From NCBI RefSeq assembly GCF_003344865.1, contig NZ_CP031165.1, positions 5,735,876 through 5,799,875 on the forward strand: 64,000 nucleotides of DNA. Reading direction: 5' to 3'. Below, one piece after another: positions 8,469-17,118 of the stretch. The notes beneath the pieces are model-generated. The model did no database searches, was not told the DNA's origin, and saw only the letters and a list, made by a program, of their open reading frames with translations. Within the stretch, counting starts at the first letter, position 1. Each line of letters opens with the position of its first letter. The DNA comes from Euzebya pacifica. Its GTDB lineage: Bacteria > Actinomycetota > Nitriliruptoria > Euzebyales > Euzebyaceae. The position numbers and the translations under genes were made by a program.

Positions 8469-8960
8469 CTACGGCGACGGGGGCAGGCGGCGAAGGATCT
8501 CCTGCACCCCGTCACTGAGACCGTCCAGTCGACCCTCCACACCCTCGAGTCGACCCTCCACACCCTCGAGTCGACCCTCCACACCCTCGAGTCGACCCTC
8601 CACACCCTCGAGCCGACCCTCCACACCCTCGAGCCGACCCTCCACACCCTCGAGCCGACCCTCCACACCCTCGAGCCGACCCTCCACACCCTCGAGCCGA
8701 TCCTTCACCGCACCGAGGTCGTCCTCGACGCGGTCGAGGCGGGCGTCGGTCTCGACGGCATGACGTTCCAGCGAGGTGAAGCGCCGGTCCATCTCGCGGC
8801 CCATGTCGGAGACGGTGTTCAGGATGGCGGTCTCCGTCATCGTGATCCGCTCTCGGACCTCCTTCTGGAACTCGGTCATGCGGCGCTGCTGCACGTGCAG
8901 CTCGTCCGACACGCTCGCGCGGAATTCGCGCACGATCGTGCGCAGGTCCTGTTCGGTCAC
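8469..8960 (-). CDS. Coiled-coil protein with heptad tandem repeat (RLEGVEG x8)
   Basis: The chosen GTG start (VTEQDLRTIVREF) gives 163 aa and has GAGG about 8 nt upstream. An earlier in-frame ATG at 9011 would add 17 residues but lies across a promoter-like TACAGT. The N-terminal part is helical (REFRASVSDELHVQQRRM, then a segment like those of DUF1640-type coiled coils), and is followed by eight copies of the 7-residue unit RLEGVEG, ending RLDGLSDGVQEILRRL. The repeat keeps hydrophobic residues at heptad spacing, so it should extend a single long coiled coil. Function unknown; it could be a structural rod or spacer. Confidence 0.75.
   Translation of the reverse strand: MTEQDLRTIVREFRASVSDELHVQQRRMTEFQKEVRERITMTETAILNTVSDMGREMDRRFTSLERHAVETDARLDRVEDDLGAVKDRLEGVEGRLEGVEGRLEGVEGRLEGVEGRLEGVEGRLEGVEGRLEGVEGRLEGVEGRLDGLSDGVQEILRRLPPSP
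8530..8697 (-). repeat. 21-bp tandem repeat, eight copies, inside the coiled-coil gene
   Basis: Eight uninterrupted copies of a 21-bp unit (plus-strand core CCTCCACACCCTCGAG) encode RLEGVEG. Copies fall into two blocks that differ at one synonymous T/C position: the first block carries TCGACC and the later block CCGACC. This is the pattern expected from step-wise block duplication by slippage or unequal exchange. Confidence 0.95.
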
Positions 8961-9065
8961 CTTGTCCACCCCTCTACTGTAGGCCCATCGCTCATCCAGC
9001 GATCCTGCCATCGAGTGGATCCGGGCGTCCCGAGTTGTCCACAGGCCCGATGTGGGCCCGTGGAC

Positions 9066-11603
9066 TCAGCCGTCGAGCAGCGCGGCCAGCACTGCGTCGC
9101 TGATCGCCGCGGTGCCGCCCGCGACATGGATCGTGCCGATCTCGGCGGCGTGCTGGCGGAACAACCCGGTCGTCTCGGGTGAGCCGGTGGGGTCCTGCCC
9201 GTCGATCAGGACCAGCGGCACGCCGGCGTGACCGGCGGCCGCACCGGCGACCAGGCCGTCGGGGAATCCTCGGCCGGTAGCAAGCCACACCCCGTCCATG
9301 GAGAGACCGTCGGCCAGGCCCGCCTCGGCGATGGCCGCCGACGTGCCGTAGCGGGTCGTGCCAGCGATCCGCTCGACGGTCGCGCCGGTGTCGGTGACCG
9401 CCCCGGACACCGCCGCCGACAGCACGCCCTCGCCGCCGACCAACGTCACCTCGACCCCGTCGCCGATGCGTGAGGACACCTCTTCCGGCAGGTCAGCGGC
9501 CCGGGAGAGCAGCACGGGGGTGCCAGCGGCCGCCGCAACGGCCGAGGCCGACAGGGCGTCGGGGAACACCTCACCGGAGGCCACCACGGCCGCGTCCTCG
9601 ATCCCCACCCGGTCGGCGATCAGCCCTGCGGTGGCGTAGCGGGTGTCCCCGCCGATCCGTTCCACATCCAGCCCCAGCGCCTCGAGGTCGTCGGCCACGG
9701 TCGGCGACAGCGCCGCCTCCCCTCCCAGCAGCACGGCGTCGGTCGCACCCAGCCGGTCGATCTCGGCCTGGGTCGCCATCGACAGCGCATCGGGTTCGGT
9801 CAGCAGCAGCGGCGCCCCCTCGGCCACCGCGAGCGGCGCACCGGCAAGGGCGTCGGCGAACGTGGCAGCCGTGGCGATCACGACGGTGTCAGCGCGGTCC
9901 AGCGCCACACCCGAGACCGCCGCCGCGGTCGAAACGCGGTCGTGTCCGGCGTGCCGGAGGAAGGGTCCCTCGACCACGTCAACGGTGGCGTACCCCTCGG
10001 CGGCGTACAGGTCCTCGTCGACCGACACGGTCAGCCAGTGCTCGCCGATGTCGTCCAGCAGCATCCCGTCGATGGTCGTGGTGTAGACGCCGTCACCGAC
10101 TTCGGTGGCGTCCTGCCGCACGACCGGCCAGTGGTCGTTCTCGTTGACCAGCACGGTGGGCTCGAGCCCGGTGGCAGCCTGGCCGGTGGGCTGGGTGACG
10201 GTGATCGTGACCTCAAGCGGCACACCCGTCGGGTGCTGGTCGGGCACGTCCACGGTGACGGTCGGGACCTCGCGCAGCTCCAGCAGCTCCGGCGGCACGT
10301 TCTGCACGTCCAGCAGGAACCGGGTCAGGAACTCGGTCACCCGCTCGTGGGACCCGGCGGGGATGTGCTCGGTGGTGTCCTCGTGGGTGTGGTAGTACGC
10401 GCTGCTGGAGAAGGTCGAGAAGCCCTGCACCCCCGCGGTGTAGAAGGGCTGGAGGTCCGTCGGGATCAGCCCACCCTGGATCGAGCGGATGAGGGGTGCC
10501 GTGATCGGGGCGCCCACGTGCCCGGTCTGGGCCAGCGACGTGGCGATGATCGCGTTCATGCCGGGGCTGAGCGTGCCGAAGATGAGGTTGACCAGCGCGG
10601 CGTCCAGCTCGGTGTCGCCGAGCTGCGTGGCCGCCGACGTCATCTCGAGGTTCTCGTTGACGACGATGTTGGCGACCAGGTCGGGATGGTTGCGGACCCA
10701 GTCGTAGCTGCCCACCAGCCCCACCTCCTCGGCGTCCCATGCGCCGAACATCACGGTGTAGGCCGGGTCGACGTCGGCCAGGGCCTCGACCATCTGCAGC
10801 ATCGAGCCGATGGCGGAGCAGTTGTCGACTGCGCCGTCGAACCACGAGTCGTAGTGACCCCCGACCATCACGATCCGGTCGGGGTAGGTGGTGCCGACCT
10901 TGGTGCCCAGCACGTTCACGCCGACCGCGTCGTTGGTCTCGGCGTCCACGGTGAGGCGCATCCGCAGGGTCCCCTCCTCCGCGAGGGCCTGCAGGTCTGC
11001 CCCGTCGTCGGACCCCACGGTGACGGTGGGGATGGGGGAGTGGGGGTGCTGGGCGAAGCGCACGGCACCGACCTGGACGAGGTTGTCCGGGGCGCCCGAG
11101 ACGTAGAGCATCGCCACGCCGCCCTGGGCCAGGATCTCGTTGAGCTGGGCGGAGCGGTGGAACGTGGTGTCGCGGTCGACCATGACGATCTTCCCGTCGG
11201 CATCCACACCCGCGTAGTCCTGGGCCCGTCCGGCCCCGACGTAAACGACGTCGCCCTCGACCGTGCCGGCCCCGCCATAGGCGAAGGAGGTCGCGCCGGG
11301 CACGTCACCGGCGGCGGACTCCGGCGCGAGGACCGTGGCGGCGGTGGCCTCGACGTCGAAGACCGGCAGGTGGAACTCCTCGCGCTCGACCTGCAGGCCG
11401 TTGGCCTCGAAGAACTCGGCGATGTGGTCGGCCATGGCCGCGTCAGCGGGTTCGCCGGGCTGCTTGCGGCCGAGGTCAGCGCACCACTGGGTCTCCCGGA
11501 TCACCGTGGCCACGTCGTCCTGAGCGACGGCGGCGGTGGGCAGGAGCAGGCCGACGGCGAGGATGCTCGTGAGCAGGCGGGCGGTGAGGGCGAACGAACG
11601 CAC
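9066..11603 (-). CDS. Secreted M28-family peptidase with three cell-wall-binding type 2 repeats
   Basis: An 845-aa product. GTG was chosen because GGAG lies 9 nt upstream and the protein then begins with a clean signal peptide (cleavage near AVAQ, residue 28). A PA-like insert (about residues 110-225) precedes the M28 zinc peptidase core: H250 and D260 in VGGHYDSWFDGAVDN, the Glu pair in AWDAEEVGLVG (about 292-293) and the late His in YYHTHEDTTEH. A strand-rich linker (about 480-580) leads to three tandem cell wall-binding type 2 repeats (each with FPDALA/GG-type motifs) at about 580-845. These should hold the enzyme at the cell surface. Likely an aminopeptidase acting on peptides outside the cell. 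Confidence 0.9.
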   Translation of the reverse strand: MRSFALTARLLTSILAVGLLLPTAAVAQDDVATVIRETQWCADLGRKQPGEPADAAMADHIAEFFEANGLQVEREEFHLPVFDVEATAATVLAPESAAGDVPGATSFAYGGAGTVEGDVVYVGAGRAQDYAGVDADGKIVMVDRDTTFHRSAQLNEILAQGGVAMLYVSGAPDNLVQVGAVRFAQHPHSPIPTVTVGSDDGADLQALAEEGTLRMRLTVDAETNDAVGVNVLGTKVGTTYPDRIVMVGGHYDSWFDGAVDNCSAIGSMLQMVEALADVDPAYTVMFGAWDAEEVGLVGSYDWVRNHPDLVANIVVNENLEMTSAATQLGDTELDAALVNLIFGTLSPGMNAIIATSLAQTGHVGAPITAPLIRSIQGGLIPTDLQPFYTAGVQGFSTFSSSAYYHTHEDTTEHIPAGSHERVTEFLTRFLLDVQNVPPELLELREVPTVTVDVPDQHPTGVPLEVTITVTQPTGQAATGLEPTVLVNENDHWPVVRQDATEVGDGVYTTTIDGMLLDDIGEHWLTVSVDEDLYAAEGYATVDVVEGPFLRHAGHDRVSTAAAVSGVALDRADTVVIATAATFADALAGAPLAVAEGAPLLLTEPDALSMATQAEIDRLGATDAVLLGGEAALSPTVADDLEALGLDVERIGGDTRYATAGLIADRVGIEDAAVVASGEVFPDALSASAVAAAAGTPVLLSRAADLPEEVSSRIGDGVEVTLVGGEGVLSAAVSGAVTDTGATVERIAGTTRYGTSAAIAEAGLADGLSMDGVWLATGRGFPDGLVAGAAAGHAGVPLVLIDGQDPTGSPETTGLFRQHAAEIGTIHVAGGTAAISDAVLAALLDG

Positions 11604-11724
11604 GAAGTTGGTCTCCGGGGGGTGGACGAACGGTGAGGGAGGGGTGACGGGGCGTCGATGGTGACACGATCGGCGTTGCCGCCTCGTTACGGCAGCCGGC
11701 GGATCACGAGGTCTACTCGGGTGC

Positions 11725-12303
11725 ATGAGCGAGAACCGATGGCTGGCCAAGCGCGACAACGTGCCCCGCGGACCCGACTACGACGCCCGCATGGCCGCGG
11801 TGGAGGAGCGCGGCCAGTACATGCACGGCGAGGCCGACCGGGTGCAGGTGTACGACCCCCGCACCGTCCTCGACGCCGGCTGCGGGACCGGGAGGGTCGC
11901 CGTCGAGCTGGCGCGCCGCGGGCTGGAGGTCGTCGGCGTGGACCTCGACCCGTCGATGCTGGAGGTGGCACGGGCCAAGTCCGACGCGGTGGAGTGGGTC
12001 GAGGCCGACCTCGCCGACCTGGACCTCGGACGGACGTTCGATGTCGTGGTCGCGCCGGGCAACGTCATGATCTTCCTGACCCCGGGGACGGAGGCGGCGG
12101 TGACCGAACGCCTGGCCGCCCACGTCGCGCCGGGAGGAACGCTGGTCTGCGGCTTCTCGCTGGCCGGTGACCACCTGTCGCTGGAGGCCCACCACGCCAA
12201 CTGCGCCGCAGCGGGGCTGGAGCCCCTGGAGGACTTCGCCACCTGGGAGGGGCAGCCGTACGGCGGCGGCGACTACGTCGTCAGCGTGCACCGCCGGGAC
12301 TAG
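11725..12303 (+). CDS. Class I SAM-dependent methyltransferase
   Basis: A 192-aa product with the Rossmann-type SAM site: motif I VLDAGCGTGRVAVEL (about residues 48-62), the acidic end of strand 2 (VVGVDLDPSML) and motif II/III segments (WVEADLADLDL, FDVVVAPGNVMIFL, LAAHVAPGGTLVCGF). The length is standard for Methyltransf_11/25-type enzymes. The substrate cannot be read from the sequence. The gene lies 10 bp upstream of the AlaX-like gene on the same strand, so the two are probably cotranscribed, and it is divergent from the M28 peptidase gene. Confidence 0.85.
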   Translation: MSENRWLAKRDNVPRGPDYDARMAAVEERGQYMHGEADRVQVYDPRTVLDAGCGTGRVAVELARRGLEVVGVDLDPSMLEVARAKSDAVEWVEADLADLDLGRTFDVVVAPGNVMIFLTPGTEAAVTERLAAHVAPGGTLVCGFSLAGDHLSLEAHHANCAAAGLEPLEDFATWEGQPYGGGDYVVSVHRRD

Positions 12304-12313
12304 GCTCGCGCAC

Positions 12314-13048
12314 ATGCCGGAACCCACCGAGGACCTGTTCTCCACCGACGCCTACCTCCGCACGTTCGAGGCGGTCGTCGCCGACGTCGATCCCGACGGC
12401 CACCGGGTGGCGCTGAGTCGGACGGCGTTCTATCCCGGCGGTGGCGGGCAACCGGCCGACCGCGGGGCCGTGGTGTGGGACGGCGGCACGGCGCAGGTTG
12501 CCAAGGTCGGCAAGGACAAGGGCGTCATCTGGCACCAGCTCGAGGAGGGGGACCCGTTGCCCGACCCGGGCACCGAGCTGGAGGGGACGCTGGACTGGGA
12601 CCGCCGGCACCTCCTCATGCGCACCCACACCGCGCTGCACATCCTCTGCGGCGTCATCTGGGCCGACTTCGGGGTGGCGGTCACGGGCGGGAACATGGAG
12701 CCCGGCAAGGGACGGCTGGACTTCGAGCTGGACGCGATGTCCGCGGAGCTCGGCGAGCGGGCCGAGAAGCGGATGAACGACGAGATCGCCGCCGCCCGCG
12801 AGATCCTCGTCGAGTTCGTGGGCCGCGAAGCCGCCGACGCCGACCCCGCCCTGATCCGCACCAAGGCCAACCTGATCCCCGCCTTCATCGACCCGCTGCG
12901 CGTCATCGACATCCGCGGCCTGGACAAGCAGGCCGACGGCGGCACCCACGTGGCCACCACGGCCGAGGTCGGACGGGTCGAGGTGACCAAGACCGAGTCC
13001 AAGGGCAAGGCCAACAAGCGCATCCGCCTGGCCGTCCACGACGCCTGA
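12314..13048 (+). CDS. AlaX-type alanyl-tRNA editing protein
   Basis: A 244-aa product related to the editing domain of alanyl-tRNA synthetase. The N-terminus carries FYPGGGGQPADRG, typical of the AlaX-M/L glycine-rich segment. It is followed by the first zinc motif HTALH (HxxxH) and the second block DKQADGGTHVATTAEVG. Free-standing AlaX proteins hydrolyse mischarged Ser- or Gly-tRNA(Ala). In the second block the position often occupied by the zinc-ligand Cys (CGGTH) is Asp here, while the His is kept. The ATG start follows the methyltransferase stop by 10 bp. Confidence 0.88.
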   Translation: MPEPTEDLFSTDAYLRTFEAVVADVDPDGHRVALSRTAFYPGGGGQPADRGAVVWDGGTAQVAKVGKDKGVIWHQLEEGDPLPDPGTELEGTLDWDRRHLLMRTHTALHILCGVIWADFGVAVTGGNMEPGKGRLDFELDAMSAELGERAEKRMNDEIAAAREILVEFVGREAADADPALIRTKANLIPAFIDPLRVIDIRGLDKQADGGTHVATTAEVGRVEVTKTESKGKANKRIRLAVHDA

Positions 13049-13092
13049 CCACCCCCGCGTGTCGCCCCACTCGACCCCCTCGCCACTGATCC

Positions 13093-13113
13093 AACACACC
13101 TCCCAGGTGTGTT
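13093..13113. terminator. Perfect inverted repeat between AlaX and the next methyltransferase gene
   Basis: Nine-bp arms AACACACCT and AGGTGTGTT enclose CCC. It lies 45 bp after the AlaX stop, so it could be a terminator without a T-tract or a protein-binding dyad. It is flanked by two imperfect copies of a segment containing CACTCGACCCCC and ACTGATCC, which suggests a local duplication. Confidence 0.5.
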
Positions 13114-13192
13114 GCGCCACTCGACCCCCCTGCGACTGATCCGACACACAACGGGGCGACGCCCCCTCGACCACGACGACATGGAGCCGACC

Positions 13193-13875
13193 GTGAGCAA
13201 CGAGCCGTTGCTGCCCGCCGTGGCCGACCACTGGGACGGCCGAGCCGACACCTTCGACGACGAACCCGACCATGGGCTGCGGGACCCGGTCACCAGGGCG
13301 GCGTGGGCCGAGCGCCTGACCGCGTGGTTGCCCGAGCCGCCCGCCACCGTGGCCGACCTGGGCTGCGGGACGGGCAGCCTGTCGGTGCTCCTCGCCGAGG
13401 CCGGTCACGACGTCGTTGGCGTCGACCTCTCCTCCACCATGGTCGAGCTCGCCAGGATCAAGGGGGAGGGGACCTCGGCCCGCTTCGTGGTCGGCGATGC
13501 CGGCGACCCGCCCCTGTCCCCCGCGTCGGTCGACGTGGTCCTGGTCCGACACGTCGTGTGGACGCTGCCCGAGCCCCACGCGGCGCTGCGACGGTGGGTC
13601 GAGCTGCTCCGGCCGGGCGGTCGGTTGGTGATGGTCGAGGGTCGGTGGGGCCAGCCCGACGCCCCCGCGGACCCGACGCCGATCACGGTGACTACACCCC
13701 GATCCATGCTCGCCTGCCCTGGTACGGCGGGGTGACCCCAGCCGTGCTGACCGAGGCGCTGACGCCGTTGGTGGCCGACATCGAGGTGCACGACCTGGCC
13801 GGCGACGAGCGTCTGTGGGGGCACGCCGTGCACGACATCCGCTTCGCCGTCGTCGCCCGGATCGCGACGACCTGA
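13193..13875 (+). pseudogene. SAM-dependent methyltransferase gene with an apparent frameshift
   Basis: The N-terminal two thirds read in one frame from a GTG at 13193 (GGAG 6 nt upstream): SAM motif ADLGCGTGSLSVLL, VVGVDLSSTMV, and RPGGRLVMVEGRW. Around 13670-13690 the protein-like signal moves to another frame, giving YTPIHARLPWYGGVTP and a plausible methyltransferase C-terminus ending ERLWGHAVHDIRFAVVARI at 13875. The first frame instead stops at 13735 after an unrelated tail. The simplest reading is one indel in a formerly or actually intact gene of about 227 codons. It may be a real mutation, a sequencing error, or less likely programmed shifting. Confidence 0.7.
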
Positions 13876-13993
13876 CCACGCGGTTCCCCTGGGATCACCC
13901 ACGCTGCCAGTCCCGACTGGTTAGGCTGCCGGTCGCGGAGCAGGCACGCGGAGTCGAATCGTCGTGCCGCAGAACACAGGGGCACCCACACAC

Positions 13994-16006
13994 ATGAGCT
14001 ACTTCGTCACCGGCGGCACCGGGTTCATCGGCCGTTTCCTCATCGAGAAGCTGGCGGAGCGCGGTGAGACCATCCACGCGCTGGTGCGCGAGTCGTCGGT
14101 CGACAAGCTCGACGCCATCCGCGAACGCTGCGGGGTGGACGAGACGCAGCTGGTCGCGGTCGTCGGGGACCTGTCCCAGCCGCGCCTCGGCCTGGACGAC
14201 GGCCAGGTCGCCGAGCTCCGCGGACAGGTCGACCACCTGTTCCACCTGGCGGCCATCTACGACCTGAAGGCCGACGCCGAACGCCAGCGGATCGCCAACG
14301 TCGACGGCACCCAGCACATGGTCGAGCTGGCCCACGCCATCGGGGCCGGGGTCGTCCACCACGTGTCCTCCATCGCGGCGGCTGGCGACTTCCGTGGCTG
14401 GTTCCGCGAGGACATGCTGGACGAGGCCACGGGCCTGAAGGACCCCTACTACCGCACCAAGCACGAGTCGGAGAAGCTTGTGCGCGAGGAGTGCCAGCGG
14501 CCGTGGCGGATCTACCGGCCCGGCATCGTCCTCGGCCACTCCCGGACGGGGGAGATGGACAAGGTCGACGGGCCCTACTACGTCTTCCCGCTGCTCAAGC
14601 GGCTGCGCCATGCAATGCCGGGGTGGCTGCCCCTGATCGGCCTCGAGGGCCGGCGGATGAACATGGTCCCGGTCGACTACGTCGCCGAGGCCATGGACCA
14701 CATCGCCCACCTCGACGCGACGTGGAACGGCAAGGCCTTCCACCTGACCCAGGCCAAGCCCAAGTCGGCTGGCGAGATCATGAACGCCTTCGCCCGAGTT
14801 GCCGGGGCGCCCGAGTTCGGCATCCGCGTCGACCCGGCCGTGTTCGAGCTCATCCCGCCGGCGGTGAAGACAGGGCTGGGTTCCCTCCCCCCGGTCAAGC
14901 GGATCGTCAACACGACCATGGACAGCCTCGGGATCCCCAAGCAGCTGCTCACCTACATGTCCAACCCGACCAAGTTCGACATGACCAACACGAACGCGGC
15001 GTTGGAGGGGACCGGCATCGAGGCGCCGGACGTCGAGGACTACGCCGACCGCGTGTGGGACTACTGGGCGCGCAACCTCGACCCCGTGCTGTTCCTCGAC
15101 AAGTCGCTGGAGGGGGCGGTCAAGGGCAAGCGCATCATGATCACCGGGGCGTCGTCCGGCATCGGCGAGGCGGCGGCCATGCAGGTGGCCGAGGCGGGTG
15201 GCACTGTCCTGCTCGTCGCCCGGAGCGCCGACAAGCTCGAGCTGCTCAAGACTCGGCTGGAGGAGATGGGTGGCACGGCCTTCGTGCACCCCTGCGACCT
15301 GACCGACGGCGAGGACATCCAGCGCATGGTCGAGGAGGTGATCGCCGAGCACGGCGGCGTCGACGTCCTGGTCAACAACGCCGGCCGCTCGATCCGCCGG
15401 TCGATCAAGCTGTCCTACGACCGCTTCCACGACTTCGAGCGGACGATGCAGCTGAACTACTTCGGTTCACTGCGGCTGATCCTCGGCTTCCTGCCGGGCA
15501 TGCGCGAACGGAAGTTCGGCCACATCATCAACATCAGCTCGATCGGCTGCCAGACCAACGTGCCGCGGTTCAGCGCCTACGTGGCGTCGAAGTCGGCGCT
15601 CGACGCGTTCTCGCGGTGCGCGGCGACGGAGATCATCGACGACAACTGCCACATCACGACGATCTACATGCCCCTGGTCCGTACCCCGATGATCGCCCCG
15701 ACCAAGATGTACGACGCGTTCCCGGCCATCACCCCCGACGAGGCCGGCGAGATGATCACCACCGCGATCATCCAACGTCCCAAGCGGGTCGCGACGGGCC
15801 TCGGCAACACCGCCATGGTCGGCCACGCCGTGGCCCCCAAGCTGATGGATGCCATCCTCAACACCGGCTACCACCTGTTCCCCGACTCCACGGCAGCCAA
15901 GAAGGGCGAGGACGCCGTCACCGACGTCACCCCCGCGAAGCCCGAAGAAGAGGCGTCCAGCGAGGGCCTCGCCTTCGCCTACCTCCTCCGCGGCGTCCAC
16001 TGGTAG
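13994..16006 (+). CDS. Two-domain SDR protein resembling alcohol-forming fatty acyl-CoA reductase (AcrA1-like)
   Basis: A 670-aa product. ATG was chosen because family members begin directly with the nucleotide-binding strand (MSYFVTGGTGFIG); a GTG 30 bp upstream is possible. Residues 1-370 form an extended SDR/epimerase-like reductase (TGGTGFIG, then YRTKHESEK with the YxxxK pair). Residues about 376-640 form a second, classical SDR (ITGASSGIGE, LVNNAGRS, NISSIGC and AYVASK). This tandem layout is that of the Marinobacter and mycobacterial fatty acyl-CoA reductases (Rv3391 AcrA1 type), which make fatty alcohols for wax esters. Substrate is inferred from that resemblance. Confidence 0.8.
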   Translation: MSYFVTGGTGFIGRFLIEKLAERGETIHALVRESSVDKLDAIRERCGVDETQLVAVVGDLSQPRLGLDDGQVAELRGQVDHLFHLAAIYDLKADAERQRIANVDGTQHMVELAHAIGAGVVHHVSSIAAAGDFRGWFREDMLDEATGLKDPYYRTKHESEKLVREECQRPWRIYRPGIVLGHSRTGEMDKVDGPYYVFPLLKRLRHAMPGWLPLIGLEGRRMNMVPVDYVAEAMDHIAHLDATWNGKAFHLTQAKPKSAGEIMNAFARVAGAPEFGIRVDPAVFELIPPAVKTGLGSLPPVKRIVNTTMDSLGIPKQLLTYMSNPTKFDMTNTNAALEGTGIEAPDVEDYADRVWDYWARNLDPVLFLDKSLEGAVKGKRIMITGASSGIGEAAAMQVAEAGGTVLLVARSADKLELLKTRLEEMGGTAFVHPCDLTDGEDIQRMVEEVIAEHGGVDVLVNNAGRSIRRSIKLSYDRFHDFERTMQLNYFGSLRLILGFLPGMRERKFGHIINISSIGCQTNVPRFSAYVASKSALDAFSRCAATEIIDDNCHITTIYMPLVRTPMIAPTKMYDAFPAITPDEAGEMITTAIIQRPKRVATGLGNTAMVGHAVAPKLMDAILNTGYHLFPDSTAAKKGEDAVTDVTPAKPEEEASSEGLAFAYLLRGVHW

Positions 16007-16386
16007 GAGGGGGAAGGGGAGGGGGTGTGTAGCTGTCGAGGTCTGGCGGCCGAGCTGGCGTGTGCGATGAGCGCCTCGGAGCGTGGCCCAACGCACCCGG
16101 GGTGAGAGCTCGTGCGACATGGCCACCTCCCGCCGACGTGCATGCCCCACATCGGCCGAGGGTGGGTGCGATCAGCAGCACCTGGAGCGGGGGAACGCAC
16201 ACACCGGTCGTGTGCGCAACGCACCGAGGTGCCAACGCACCGCCGCAGGGCGCCGGCGAAACGCGAGCGAGGCTCGCAGTGCCCGATGCGAAGCGAGGGT
16301 CTTCTCGCGAAGCGGGGCCGAGAATCGAGGGAGTGATTCGTCGGGTCAGAGCCCGAGGACCCGACGAGCGAAGCGAGGACCAAACT
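16007..16386. other. 380-bp gap between convergent genes with three hairpins
   Basis: No gene is supported here. Three inverted repeats stand out: 16196-16216 (arms CGCACAC/GTGTGCG), 16263-16277 (GCGAGC/GCTCGC) and 16338-16367 (10-bp arms TCGTCGGGTC/GACCCGACGA, 10-nt loop). The last lies 20 bp beyond the stop of the minus-strand acetyltransferase gene and could serve as its terminator. The segment also has several scattered copies of GCGAAGCGAGG-like sequence. Confidence 0.55.
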
Positions 16387-16872
16387 TCACAGCGTCAGGC
16401 TGTAGCCCTCCGCGCGCACGCCGGGGGCGGGCTCGTGGTCCAGCTCGGGGGCGCGTTCGAAGCCGAGCTTGTCGGCCATCTCGCGCAGGGTGTCCATGAC
16501 CTGCATGGCGGTCAGGACGAGGCGTTCCTTGTTCGCCGACTTGGCCTCGTCGATGGCCCACTGCATCAGCGACTTGCCGACGCCGGTGTGCCGCTCGGTC
16601 GGGGGGACGGCAAGCATGCGCATGGCCATGGTGTCCTGCTGCGCGCCCCGCCAGTCGCGGAACACCGTGACCGACCCGACGATCTTGTCGTCGCGCACGG
16701 CCACGACGATCTCGCCATCACCTCGCCGGCCGTGCACGTTGGCGATGTCCTGGGCGAACATCGACCAGGCGTCTGGCGACATCGTCGCGGCGAACTCCGC
16801 GTAGGCGTCGACGATCAGCGACGCGACGATGTCGAGCTCGGTGTCCTCGGCATGGCGGATGGTGACAGTCAT
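16387..16872 (-). CDS. GNAT-family N-acetyltransferase
   Basis: A 161-aa product spanning one GNAT domain. It has the beta-2/3 segment (GEIVVAVRDDKIVGSVTVFRD), the acetyl-CoA loop in MRMLAVPPTERHTGVGKSLMQ (variant of QxxGxG/A: RHTGVG) and the C-terminal LGFER motif. The acceptor is unknown. The gene is divergent from qcrC (about 245 bp gap) and convergent with the acyl-CoA reductase-like gene. ATG 16872 begins MTVTIRHAEDTELD, the usual GNAT start. Confidence 0.85.
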   Translation of the reverse strand: MTVTIRHAEDTELDIVASLIVDAYAEFAATMSPDAWSMFAQDIANVHGRRGDGEIVVAVRDDKIVGSVTVFRDWRGAQQDTMAMRMLAVPPTERHTGVGKSLMQWAIDEAKSANKERLVLTAMQVMDTLREMADKLGFERAPELDHEPAPGVRAEGYSLTL

Positions 16873-17118
16873 CGTCGCGCATCCTACCCACGTCTCGGGA
16901 CCGTCTGGGCGGTCGATTCGTGTGGCCCACCCAATGACCGGCCCCTTCGCGGCTCGAACCGCAGCCGGGCACGGTCGCGAGGGCGCACGACGCGTGACCC
17001 CTGTCGCCGCCGGGACAAACGGGGACCCGGCGGCCTCAGCGGGCTGTCACGAACCGGTCCGGGGCAGGTAGCCTCCGTGGGGAATCCCGCCCTGACGTGC
17101 TGAAAGGACCGCAGCGAG

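Noticed and set aside
9035..9043. TTGTCCACA DnaA-box-like site at 9 kb
   Set aside because: A single 9-mer without neighbours and far from the origin side; expected by chance.
9942..11636. 564-aa plus-strand frame opposite the M28 peptidase gene
   Set aside because: Gly/Val/His-rich antisense reading of a gene with intact catalytic motifs.
13895..15430. 511-aa minus-strand frame opposite the acyl-CoA reductase-like gene
   Set aside because: Antisense shadow; the plus strand encodes two complete SDR domains.
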